Shown piece by piece: positions 8,434-15,911 of a stretch of 19,335 nt of DNA (position 1 is its first letter; every line of letters starts with the position of its first letter). The notes under the pieces were generated by a model. It saw only the letters and a list, made by a program, of their open reading frames with translations, was not told where the DNA came from and searched no databases. A program made the position numbers and the translations under genes. This DNA comes from Bacteriovoracaceae bacterium UBA4096 (GTDB lineage Bacteria; Bdellovibrionota; Bacteriovoracia; Bacteriovoracales; Bacteriovoracaceae): NCBI GenBank assembly GCA_002381945.1, contig DFXY01000055.1:1-19335 (forward strand), in the 5' to 3' direction.

Positions 8434-9178
8434 TTAAGCTCTCTGGCTCTTCTGCCCAATCAAAGATGCCTTCAAACTTCTTCCTATGAGTTAAGTAATA
8501 AATTAATGAAGCTACTACGTAGAACGTAATAATTGCTGGGATCATCACTTCTTCATAAATAAATAATGAAGCGAAGATAAGAAAGATAATCATTAACACT
8601 TGTTTTTTATGATTCTTAACCCAATCTGATTTTTTAAAGCTTGGGAATGGAATATTAGAAATCATAAGGACTGCGTAAAAAAGTAAGTATCCCACAGTTA
8701 AAGCACGGTATTCCAAAATCTCCGGAATACTAATTGAAATGAGGATCATACTAATAACGGCAGTTGCTCCTCCTGGAATTGGTAATCCTTGAAAATAGTC
8801 AGATTTATTTTTATCAATAGTGGCATTAAAACGTGCAAGCCTTAAGGCCCCGCAAAGAATAAAGAAAAAAGCGGCAACCATTCCTGGTCTTCCAGCTTCA
8901 GTAAGGAATCTAAGATAATAAACAATGGCCGGTGCAACCCCGAAAGAAACCAGATCGCTTAATGAATCAAACTGTTCACCAAAACTCGACTGAGTATTAG
9001 TCATCCGCGCAAGTCTGCCATCTACACTATCAAAGATGGCGCCTAAGACGATGAACATGCAAGCTTTATAGAATTGCCCGTTGAAGGCAAACAATATAGC
9101 ACTAAACCCACAGGCCATATTAAGGGCCGTAAAAGTATTTGGAATGAAGTAGGCCAGTCGACGATTTTCTAACAACAT
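8417..9178 (-). CDS. pssA: CDP-diacylglycerol-serine O-phosphatidyltransferase (PS synthase)
   Basis: Integral membrane enzyme that joins CDP-diacylglycerol and L-serine to make phosphatidylserine. The 253-aa protein has the complete CDP-alcohol phosphotransferase motif: D50xxD53G54xxA57R58, then G67, D71 and D75, all catalytic and metal positions intact. About six membrane segments surround it. The N-terminal NTFTALNMACGF (14-25) and the SDLVSFGVAPA that follows the motif are typical of the PssA subgroup, not of PgsA. The ATG has AAGGG 6 nt upstream and lies 2 nt after the psd-like stop. CDP-diacylglycerol is made by CdsA, encoded in the same cluster. Confidence 0.93.
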   Translation of the reverse strand: MLLENRRLAYFIPNTFTALNMACGFSAILFAFNGQFYKACMFIVLGAIFDSVDGRLARMTNTQSSFGEQFDSLSDLVSFGVAPAIVYYLRFLTEAGRPGMVAAFFFILCGALRLARFNATIDKNKSDYFQGLPIPGGATAVISMILISISIPEILEYRALTVGYLLFYAVLMISNIPFPSFKKSDWVKNHKKQVLMIIFLIFASLFIYEEVMIPAIITFYVVASLIYYLTHRKKFEGIFDWAEEPESLSDSSL

Positions 9179-9180
9179 TT

Positions 9181-9855
9181 TTAACCCTTAGGTAAATCTT
9201 TAATGGCAGCTATAACTGTTTGGCCAGGGACAACTTGTTCTTTTTCATAAACCAGAATATCGCTACTGGCAGGTACATAAATTAACAAAGTTCCACCGAA
9301 AGGATAATACCCAAAACATGCCCCTCCCCGACCCCGGTCACCTGATTTCAACCACATGGAAGGGCGTTTTCCCGTAGAACAATCAATGAATCGCAGCAAT
9401 GTACCTGTTTGATTTTTTGAAGTCAAAATGAAGTCAGTATGTGCCAATTCTTCAACCGGCCCATAAAAAACTTCCGTAGGTGAATGACGATGCAAACGTT
9501 TCCCCTTATTTGCCTTTAAATAAGTCACTTCACCTGTAGTAGGAAGATATAATCCTTTCTCATCCCAAAAGGAAATCGAGATTCTCACCTCATGACAAAT
9601 GCCTGGAAAATCTGGAATTGTTACATGATGGCGAACTGATTCAACCGTTCCGTGTGTAGGAGAAAGAAATATCTCACTATCGCTCTTTATAGTGTCCTGA
9701 AAAGCCACGGACGATCGTCTGAAGATAAAAAGCACCAGCGAGGTTATTAAGAGTAAGGGGATTTCCAAAATCAAAGGCAACTGACTGAAGGCAAAAATAA
9801 TTGAAATGAACATGCCGTATGAGAATAAAGGTGGAAGGAAAAAGAACCTTCTCAT
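9181..9855 (-). CDS. Phosphatidylserine decarboxylase family protein, catalytic residues apparently lost
   Basis: A 224-aa protein that aligns by eye along its length with the short Psd family: N-terminal membrane segments (about 8-46), then FRR in place of the usual FRDPER, LSPTHG (64-69) for SPxDG, ISISFWDEKGLYLPTTGEV (92-110) for the catalytic-His strand, FGYYPFGGT (181-189) for the cleavage site and a C-terminal VxxGxTVIA-like end (VVPGQTVIAAI). True Psd enzymes self-cleave before a serine in an (L/F)GS motif to form the pyruvoyl cofactor, using Asp and His. Here Ser is Gly188, Asp is His68, and the His position is not His. It should therefore neither mature nor decarboxylate. The ATG overlaps the tsaB stop (ATGA), and pssA follows after 2 nt. 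Family placement is fairly sure; function is unknown. Confidence 0.75.
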   Translation of the reverse strand: MRRFFFLPPLFSYGMFISIIFAFSQLPLILEIPLLLITSLVLFIFRRSSVAFQDTIKSDSEIFLSPTHGTVESVRHHVTIPDFPGICHEVRISISFWDEKGLYLPTTGEVTYLKANKGKRLHRHSPTEVFYGPVEELAHTDFILTSKNQTGTLLRFIDCSTGKRPSMWLKSGDRGRGGACFGYYPFGGTLLIYVPASSDILVYEKEQVVPGQTVIAAIKDLPKG

Positions 9856-10469
9856 GGATTGACCTTAAACTCATCTTCAGGGGCCCGGAAATAAAATGAT
9901 TCACGCTTTTGTTTTGAATCCAGAACCTGTTTAAAAATATCTTGTGGTCGCTTCTGTAGAAGCTCTACCGTCTCAATCGCATTCGAAATAAATTTAGAAC
10001 TGGTTTCATCCAATGATATTGGAGAATGAATAAAGAACTGCTGATCTTTAATACCTTTCTCTATCTCTTTGGCAGATAAGAGAAACTGCTCAGAGTTCTC
10101 CCCTTCCCAGTGGTAAAAATAGTACTCTCCACGGTATGCCTTGGTAAACCAAGTACCTGATTGGTAACCGCACCACTTAGGAATTTCATAGGAGTAAAAT
10201 GAGAATTGTGGAACGCCAAAAAAATTTAAAACGTCAGCAAAGCCTTCTGCCAATCTGAGACCGGTATAAAATCCTGGACCATTAACTAAAATGACGGCCT
10301 TTATTTCATTGGCCTTTAAATTATGCTTTGAAAGCATTTCATAGGTCTTGCTCTGAATAATAGCAGATGCCTTTTGACCAGTCTGGCGTTCAAAAGCAAG
10401 CCAATTTAATCCATCATCCAGGACACCTAAAATGAGGTCATAAGTGGAGTCTATGAACAAGTAGCTCAA
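9852..10469 (-). CDS. tsaB: tRNA threonylcarbamoyladenosine biosynthesis protein TsaB
   Basis: Non-catalytic ASKHA-fold partner that dimerises with TsaD to make t6A37 in ANN-decoding tRNAs. The 205-aa protein has the N-terminal FIDSTYDLILGVL strand pair and the diagnostic VNGPGFYTGLRLAEG (62-76, usually GPGSFTGLRIG). The C-terminal half is divergent. The start is an unusual TTG at 10469, one codon (ACT) after the rseP stop and in the same frame. No other start exists before residue 45 and no Shine-Dalgarno sequence is visible, so translation probably depends on ribosomes finishing rseP. It overlaps the psd-like gene by 4 nt. Confidence 0.85.
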   Translation of the reverse strand: MSYLFIDSTYDLILGVLDDGLNWLAFERQTGQKASAIIQSKTYEMLSKHNLKANEIKAVILVNGPGFYTGLRLAEGFADVLNFFGVPQFSFYSYEIPKWCGYQSGTWFTKAYRGEYYFYHWEGENSEQFLLSAKEIEKGIKDQQFFIHSPISLDETSSKFISNAIETVELLQKRPQDIFKQVLDSKQKRESFYFRAPEDEFKVNP

Positions 10470-10472
10470 AGT

Positions 10473-12023
10473 TTAAAACAGTCTGGTTATATCATTAAAG
10501 AGCGCTACAAAAATCAGGAAGAACAGTACAGAAACTCCCAATTTCTGGGCTATTTCCAGTTTTCTTCTTGAAAGAGGCCCACCATTAATCGCTTCAAATA
10601 TCAGGAACATGATGTGTCCACCATCCAATACAGGAATTGGGAACAAATTAATCACTCCCAGATTGATACTAATAATGGCCATTAAACGGAAAAACATTGA
10701 AAGGCTAATATTCAAAGAATCAGAAGCCACTTTACCGATCGCTAGTGGACCGCCAATGTTATTAAGTGAAACTTCTCTCGTGATGAGTTTTTTATAACCA
10801 CTAAAAGTTTTAACAATCCCATCCCATGTACGAGTGAAAGCACCCAATACTGCTTCTCCGAAACTATCAGCTTTTGCTACAATTAACTTGGGCTGAAGAT
10901 ATTCAACATTACTTTCAATCCCAATGATCTTTAACTTCTTACTATCGATCTCTTTTACTTCCGGAGTGAGTTTTTTAGTCATAGCGGTACCATTGGAGAT
11001 TACGCCAACAGTAACTTCCTGACCTTCCGGTAAGGTTTGAAGCGTTTGTCTCAGCTCTTCAAAACTCTTAAGGGCCACATTATTTACGTGTGTTAAAATA
11101 TCACCTTTTTTAATCTCGGCCTTATCTGCTGGTGAGGCCATGACAATATTTCGAACTGATAGATCAATTGGATAAAATTCCAGATTAGTCAGAATTTCCG
11201 ACAAGGATTGGTTTTCACCGGCCGAAATTTCTGATTCCGATAAAGGATCGATTACCTCAGTTCCGTCTTTTTCGATGATTTTATAAAGGTAAGCTTTACC
11301 TTTAAAATTAGCAGCAATTTCTTCAATGGATGAAGTCATTTCGACTGGCTTCTGATCCAGACTTACAAAAAACTTCTCGCCCTTCTGATTCAAGAAAAGA
11401 GGTTTCTTAACAATTGAAACGATATTTACGAATTCATTGATAAAAGGCTCTAGATCCATATCAATAGGAAGATCAAGCTTCTCATCATTACGTCTGACTG
11501 TTACTTTCTCAACTTTTGAGCCACGGATATTAAAATCATCAAAGCTCAAAACCTTTTCATCATTAATCCCAACAAGAACATCTCCCGTTTTAAGGCCTTT
11601 TTGATAAAGGGCAGACTTTTCTGTGACCACTCCTACTTTTGTTTCCGGAACTTTTTCACCACCGGCCAGAAGTCCCACATAAAGAAAATAGGCCAGTAGA
11701 AGATTGGCCAGCGGACCACCAAAAACGATGCAAAAGCGGGCCCATTTTGATTTATGATTGAAAGCTACTTTCTTTTCTTCCTCAGTTAGAGGTGTTTCAG
11801 AAAACGGATCGTCTCCGAACATCTTAACGTATCCACCTAGGGGAATTATAGAAAGCGCGTACTCAGTTCCTTTGTGAAGGTATTTAAAGATTTTAGGACC
11901 AAAGCCAATCGAGAATACTTCTACTCTTACACCAAATAAGCGTGCAAAAAAGAAGTGGCCCAATTCATGAAAGAATATGAGTGGTCCAAGGAATATGACA
12001 AAAATAAGAATCTTTTCTAACAT
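10473..12023 (-). CDS. rseP: RseP-type site-2 intramembrane zinc metalloprotease
   Basis: M50-family protease that cleaves membrane-bound anti-sigma factors or signal-peptide remnants within the inner membrane. HELGH at 19-23 gives the zinc ligands and catalytic Glu20; the third ligand is Asp467 in NLFPIPVLDGGH (459-470). PDZ1 is around 128-175 (GVVTEKSALYQKGLKTGDVLVGIN) and PDZ2 around 290-345 (SPADKAEIKKGDILTHVNN); NIGGPLAIG (422-430) is also conserved. At 516 aa it is about 65 residues longer than E. coli RseP; the extra sequence lies mainly between the PDZ domains (about 190-285). The ATG has AAGGA upstream. No sigma or anti-sigma gene is in the window, so the substrate is unknown. Confidence 0.93.
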   Translation of the reverse strand: MLEKILIFVIFLGPLIFFHELGHFFFARLFGVRVEVFSIGFGPKIFKYLHKGTEYALSIIPLGGYVKMFGDDPFSETPLTEEEKKVAFNHKSKWARFCIVFGGPLANLLLAYFLYVGLLAGGEKVPETKVGVVTEKSALYQKGLKTGDVLVGINDEKVLSFDDFNIRGSKVEKVTVRRNDEKLDLPIDMDLEPFINEFVNIVSIVKKPLFLNQKGEKFFVSLDQKPVEMTSSIEEIAANFKGKAYLYKIIEKDGTEVIDPLSESEISAGENQSLSEILTNLEFYPIDLSVRNIVMASPADKAEIKKGDILTHVNNVALKSFEELRQTLQTLPEGQEVTVGVISNGTAMTKKLTPEVKEIDSKKLKIIGIESNVEYLQPKLIVAKADSFGEAVLGAFTRTWDGIVKTFSGYKKLITREVSLNNIGGPLAIGKVASDSLNISLSMFFRLMAIISINLGVINLFPIPVLDGGHIMFLIFEAINGGPLSRRKLEIAQKLGVSVLFFLIFVALFNDITRLF

Positions 12024-12032
12024 AATTAGTCC

Positions 12033-12854
12033 TTAACGGAAGTTGGCCATCAGATAAAAGGCGTATAGCGGGGCCACAAACATGAGGCTGTCTACGCGAT
12101 CGTAGACTCCTCCATGGCCCGGAATCAGCGATGAACTGTCTTTAATTTCAAATTGTCTTTTCAATTTTGATTGGGTGAGATCACCAACCTGGGAACTAAA
12201 GGCCACTACCGTAAAAAAGAGAACAGTAAAAGCTGTAACTTCTCCGATAAAGTGATTCCAATAAAAACTTGTGGCCAGTACTGAAAAGAATACGCCCCCA
12301 ATCAACCCTTCAATGGTTTTTTTAGGGCTAACAGCTTCCCACAGTTTGTGCTTACCAAATTTCTTTCCAGTAAAATAAGCGGCCGTATCAACCATGAAAT
12401 TCAAAATGATCAAGCCGATCAATAAATACAGCCAATTATCAAAATGAATAATATAGCTCAGACAAATCAATGGAATCACCGTAAAGAGACCGGCCCCCCA
12501 AGAGGTTGCCCGAAAAATCTTAAGCAATGTTTCAGATTTTTTATAAATGATGAATAAATACGAAAGCAGTAACAGATTTAAAACAATGCCCGCTGAAATC
12601 CAAAAACTAAAAGATGATTCACTTATTTGGTAAAAATTAAAGAAATAGAAACAAGCGATATAAAAAACCTGGGCCAGGATATAGCGTTTTGAGAAACGCG
12701 GCTGGGTATAAAAATTTGTAATGATTTCATCAATAATAAAAGGACCAATACAGCCAATAGCTATCAGGGCAGCTGTTTGTCCAAGATACAAGCATACCGC
12801 TACCAGTGAGAGCAGGAAAAGACCTGAAATAATCCTCGTCGTATTATTCGACAT
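12033..12854 (-). CDS. cdsA: Phosphatidate cytidylyltransferase (CDP-diacylglycerol synthase)
   Basis: Makes CDP-diacylglycerol from phosphatidate and CTP, the branch-point precursor of all phospholipids and the substrate of PssA encoded downstream. The 273-aa protein has about eight membrane segments. Motifs: DTAAYFTGKKFGK (156-168), SPKKTIEG (176-183), QVGDL (222-226) and the family signature SKLKRxxxIKD...IPGHGGVYDRVDS (229-256). The ATG overlaps the uppS stop by one base (TAATG), and AAGGAG lies within the end of uppS. Confidence 0.95.
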   Translation of the reverse strand: MSNNTTRIISGLFLLSLVAVCLYLGQTAALIAIGCIGPFIIDEIITNFYTQPRFSKRYILAQVFYIACFYFFNFYQISESSFSFWISAGIVLNLLLLSYLFIIYKKSETLLKIFRATSWGAGLFTVIPLICLSYIIHFDNWLYLLIGLIILNFMVDTAAYFTGKKFGKHKLWEAVSPKKTIEGLIGGVFFSVLATSFYWNHFIGEVTAFTVLFFTVVAFSSQVGDLTQSKLKRQFEIKDSSSLIPGHGGVYDRVDSLMFVAPLYAFYLMANFR

Positions 12855-13615
12855 TAGAGATTAACTCCTTGAACGAAAGCTGACTTATTACTTTCTGCTT
12901 TTTCTACAGAGCATTCAAGTGCTACCTGGGCGCAAACATTCCCAAATCTTCTTTCACGGCAAGAAACGTGCTCAATAATCTTTTTAAATTCACTTGGGGT
13001 GAATTCCGGCCACTTGGTCGGCGTAAAATACAACTCTGCATAGGCCATCTGCCACAACAGGAAGTTGGAAATTCTTTGCTCGCCACCAGTCCGGATCATT
13101 AGATCAACATCACCGGTTTCAGGACGATACATGAGCTCATTAAGGTCATTTTCATTCATCAAACGATTTGGTTGATTCAATTGAAAAGTATTAACCGCAC
13201 GAAGTATCTCTGCCCTTCCACCATAGTTAAAAGCAAAAGTCAGTTGAAGGCCCGTAGCATCCCTCGTGAGGGTTTCCATCTCTTTTATAAGAGAAACAGT
13301 CTCAAAAGGAAGATTTTGAATTTCTCCAATCACTTTAAATTTGATGTTATTGGAAATAATACGTTGCTTCTCTTTGACTAGAAACTTTTTAAGTAACCGA
13401 AACAAAGAAGAGACTTCTTCTATTGGACGGCTCCAGTTCTCAGTCGAAAAAGCATACATAGTAAGTGCTTTAAGACCTATATCATCGGCCGCTTTGACTA
13501 TATCAGAAACGACACCTGAGCCTCGGACATGTCCCCAGATGCGTGGACGAAAGCGCTTATTGGCCCATCGTCCATTCCCGTCCATAATAATGGCGACATG
13601 TTTGATACTCGACAT
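12854..13615 (-). CDS. uppS: Isoprenyl transferase (undecaprenyl diphosphate synthase)
   Basis: Cis-prenyltransferase that extends farnesyl diphosphate with isopentenyl diphosphate to the C55 lipid carrier needed for peptidoglycan and surface glycans. The 253-aa protein has IIMDGNGRWANKR (9-21) with catalytic Asp12, YAFSTENWSRP near the middle and the C-terminal RTGGEQRISNFLLWQMAYAELYF block. The ATG is 8 nt after the frr stop with a weak AGGG. In E. coli dxr lies between frr and this gene; here it is absent. Confidence 0.95.
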   Translation of the reverse strand: MSSIKHVAIIMDGNGRWANKRFRPRIWGHVRGSGVVSDIVKAADDIGLKALTMYAFSTENWSRPIEEVSSLFRLLKKFLVKEKQRIISNNIKFKVIGEIQNLPFETVSLIKEMETLTRDATGLQLTFAFNYGGRAEILRAVNTFQLNQPNRLMNENDLNELMYRPETGDVDLMIRTGGEQRISNFLLWQMAYAELYFTPTKWPEFTPSEFKKIIEHVSCRERRFGNVCAQVALECSVEKAESNKSAFVQGVNL

Positions 13616-13623
13616 AAAAGACC

Positions 13624-14181
13624 CTAAACGGTTAAGAGCTCTTTCTCTTTAGCTTCAACAACCTTATCAACTTCTTTAATAAAATTGTCTGTGATTTTCT
13701 GGATCTCTTCCTGAATCTTTTTCGATTCATCTTCAGAAATCTTTTTATCTTTTTCAGAAGCTTTTACTTTATCATTTTGTTCACGACGAATATTACGGAT
13801 TTGAACTTTAGCATCCTCACCCATTTTCTTAACATCTTTTACAAATGACTTACGCTTATCTTCAGTCAGAGTTGGAAATTGAATACGGATGAAATTACCG
13901 TCGTTTCCTGGAGTCAAACCTATATTTGCAGCAAGAATGGCTTTTTCAATAGCTGGAATTAAAGTTTTATCAAATGGCTGGATTTGAAGCAGGCGAGCCT
14001 CTGGAGTAGAAATTTGTCCCATATTCTTGATCGGCGTCTGTGAACCATAGTAGTCAGCAGTAATTCCATCAAGAACAGCGGCCGTAGCTCTACCAGTTCT
14101 GACTTTCCCAACCTGGTTATGAAGCGATTTAATCGCTTTGTTCATTTGTTCATCAAGTATAGGCTTTAGCTCTTTTATCAT
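13624..14181 (-). CDS. frr: Ribosome recycling factor
   Basis: Splits the post-termination ribosome together with EF-G. At 185 aa it has the standard length. The sequence shows the RRF pattern: KVRTGRATAAVLDGI (26-40), YYGSQTPIKNMGQISTPEARLLQIQPFD (44-71), then IRIQFPTLTEDKRKSFVKDVKK and the charged helical C-terminus. The ATG has AAGGAG upstream and lies 12 nt after pyrH. Confidence 0.97.
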   Translation of the reverse strand: MIKELKPILDEQMNKAIKSLHNQVGKVRTGRATAAVLDGITADYYGSQTPIKNMGQISTPEARLLQIQPFDKTLIPAIEKAILAANIGLTPGNDGNFIRIQFPTLTEDKRKSFVKDVKKMGEDAKVQIRNIRREQNDKVKASEKDKKISEDESKKIQEEIQKITDNFIKEVDKVVEAKEKELLTV

Positions 14182-14193
14182 AACCTAATCTCC

Positions 14194-14907
14194 TTAAACT
14201 TTCTTGGTAACAAGAGTCCCAATATTTTGTCCGTTAACAACTTTCGCAATATTACCTTCTTCAAACATATTGAAGACCACAATATCCATATCGTTATCCA
14301 TACAAAGAGTAATGGCCGTTGAATCCATTACCTTAATTTCTTTATTCAACACTTCAATATAAGAAAGTCTTTCAAACTTCTTAGCATCTTTATGCTTCAT
14401 AGGATCTTTGTCGTAGATTCCATCCACCTTGGTAGCTTTCATAATGAGATCTGCATGGATTTCATTGGCTCGAAGTGCGGCCGTAGTATCTGTTGTGAAG
14501 TATGGATTTCCTGTACCTGCAGCAAAGATCACCACTCTCTTTTTCTCAAGGTGGCGAACGGCCCGGCGACGGATATAAGGTTCAGCAACTTCCTGCATAG
14601 CAATCGCAGAAAGTACTCGTGTATAAACATTTTTTCTCTCAAGCGCATCTTGAAGAGCGAGAGAGTTGATAACAGTGGCCATCATTCCCATATAATCGGA
14701 AGTGGCACGATCCATTCCTGAAGTAGCACCGGCAACACCACGGTGAATATTTCCACCACCAACAACGATAGCTATTTCACAACCAGTTTCCTGGAGGCTT
14801 GCAATTTCCGAGCTTATTTTATTTAGAATCTCACCTGAAATACCATTGCCTTGATCACCAGCAAGAGCTTCACCAGAGAGTTTGATCAGTACGCGGTTAT
14901 ATTTCAT
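14194..14907 (-). CDS. pyrH: Uridylate kinase
   Basis: Phosphorylates UMP to UDP, feeding CTP and UDP-sugar supply. The 237-aa amino-acid-kinase-family protein has KLSGEAL (9-15), VVGGGNIHRG (48-57), GTGNPYFTTDTTAALRA (131-147) and VDGIYDKDP (161-169). The ATG has a good AAAGGG ribosome-binding site 5 nt upstream, which itself lies only about 8 nt after a terminator stem. Expression therefore requires read-through from tsf or a promoter inside tsf. Confidence 0.97.
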   Translation of the reverse strand: MKYNRVLIKLSGEALAGDQGNGISGEILNKISSEIASLQETGCEIAIVVGGGNIHRGVAGATSGMDRATSDYMGMMATVINSLALQDALERKNVYTRVLSAIAMQEVAEPYIRRRAVRHLEKKRVVIFAAGTGNPYFTTDTTAALRANEIHADLIMKATKVDGIYDKDPMKHKDAKKFERLSYIEVLNKEIKVMDSTAITLCMDNDMDIVVFNMFEEGNIAKVVNGQNIGTLVTKKV

Positions 14908-14923
14908 GACACCCTTTAAAAGG

Positions 14924-14951
14924 AAAAGGGGACTTTCTCAAGTCCCCTTTT
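14924..14951 (-). terminator. Strong intrinsic terminator between tsf and pyrH
   Basis: A perfect 12-bp stem, AAAAGGGGACTT paired with AAGTCCCCTTTT, with a 4-nt loop. On the minus strand it is followed by U-rich sequence (TTTTCCTTTT counting the end of the stem). It begins 19 nt after the tsf stop and ends 16 nt before the pyrH ATG. It should stop most transcripts after rpsB-tsf and let a fraction continue into pyrH-truA. Confidence 0.88.
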
Positions 14952-14970
14952 CTTTAATACTTGTTTGGGA

Positions 14971-15888
14971 TTAATTCTTCCCTGTAAGTTTTGCGATTTC
15001 TTCAGCGAAGTTTTCTTCTTTCTTCTGAATACCTTCACCAAGATTTAACTTAATGAACTTAGTAACTTTGATTGAAGCTCCAACTGTTTTAGCAGTTTTT
15101 TCAATCAAGCTACCGACAGTAGAATCAGAATCTTTAACGAAAGCCTGCTCATAGAGACAAACTTCAGAAGCAAGCTTGTTAAGTTTACCTTTAACGATAT
15201 TTGGAATCATCGCGTCTGGCTTGCCTTGCTCTTTTAATTGAGCAGCATAAATTTCAGCTTCTTTGGCCTTGAAATCTTCATCAATTTCAGAAGCGTTAAG
15301 GAACTGAGGATTAGCAGCAGCAATTTGCATACAAAGATCTTTTACAAGTTCTTGGAAAGCTTCATTACCAGTAACATCTTTATCTGTTTCAACACGGCAA
15401 AGTACTCCGATTTTTCCAGAATGAACGTACGAGCCGATCATTCCGTTACCATCTAGAGACAATGCCTCCACACGACGAACATCAATCTTCTCACCGATTT
15501 TGATAGTAAGTTCAGAGATGTTATCTTTGATCGTAAGACCGTTAGCAGTCTTAGCGTTTAAAAGCTCTTCAACAGAAGAAATGTGAGCATCAACAGCTAC
15601 GTTAGCAGCAGTAGCAGAGAAGGCCTGGAAAGCATCGTTTTTTGCAACGAAGTCAGTTTCGCAGTTAACTTCAACTAAAGCAGCCAATTTGCCTTTTACA
15701 CAAGCAGAGATCATACCTTCAGCAGCAACACGTGATTGCTTCTTGGCAGCGGCAGCTAGGCCCTTTGCACGAAGATAATCTACGGCTTTCTGAAAATCAC
15801 CCACTTCATCAAGTGCTTTTTTACAATCCATCATTCCTGCGCCAGTTGTCTCGCGAAGGTTTTTTACGTCAGCAGCTGTATAGGCCAT
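14971..15888 (-). CDS. tsf: Elongation factor Ts
   Basis: Nucleotide exchange factor for EF-Tu. The 305-aa protein opens with a UBA-like domain containing DVKNLRETTGAGMMDCKKAL (7-26) and has the EF-Tu-contacting ETDFVAKND (77-85), including the conserved TDF. The two-part core and coiled-coil region follow. The ATG has AAGGAT upstream and lies 23 nt after rpsB, with which it is co-transcribed. Codon use looks biased as expected for a highly expressed gene. Confidence 0.97.
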   Translation of the reverse strand: MAYTAADVKNLRETTGAGMMDCKKALDEVGDFQKAVDYLRAKGLAAAAKKQSRVAAEGMISACVKGKLAALVEVNCETDFVAKNDAFQAFSATAANVAVDAHISSVEELLNAKTANGLTIKDNISELTIKIGEKIDVRRVEALSLDGNGMIGSYVHSGKIGVLCRVETDKDVTGNEAFQELVKDLCMQIAAANPQFLNASEIDEDFKAKEAEIYAAQLKEQGKPDAMIPNIVKGKLNKLASEVCLYEQAFVKDSDSTVGSLIEKTAKTVGASIKVTKFIKLNLGEGIQKKEENFAEEIAKLTGKN

Positions 15889-15911
15889 GGTCGTATCCTT
15901 ATTGTTAAAAA

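Noticed and set aside
13341..13652. Plus-strand frame of 103 codons opposite uppS and the frr end
   Set aside because: It lies fully opposite well-conserved uppS, shows no recognisable protein features and has no start signals.
14392..14721. Plus-strand frame of 109 codons opposite pyrH
   Set aside because: A shadow of pyrH: Cys/His/Ser-rich translation with no domain or start signal.
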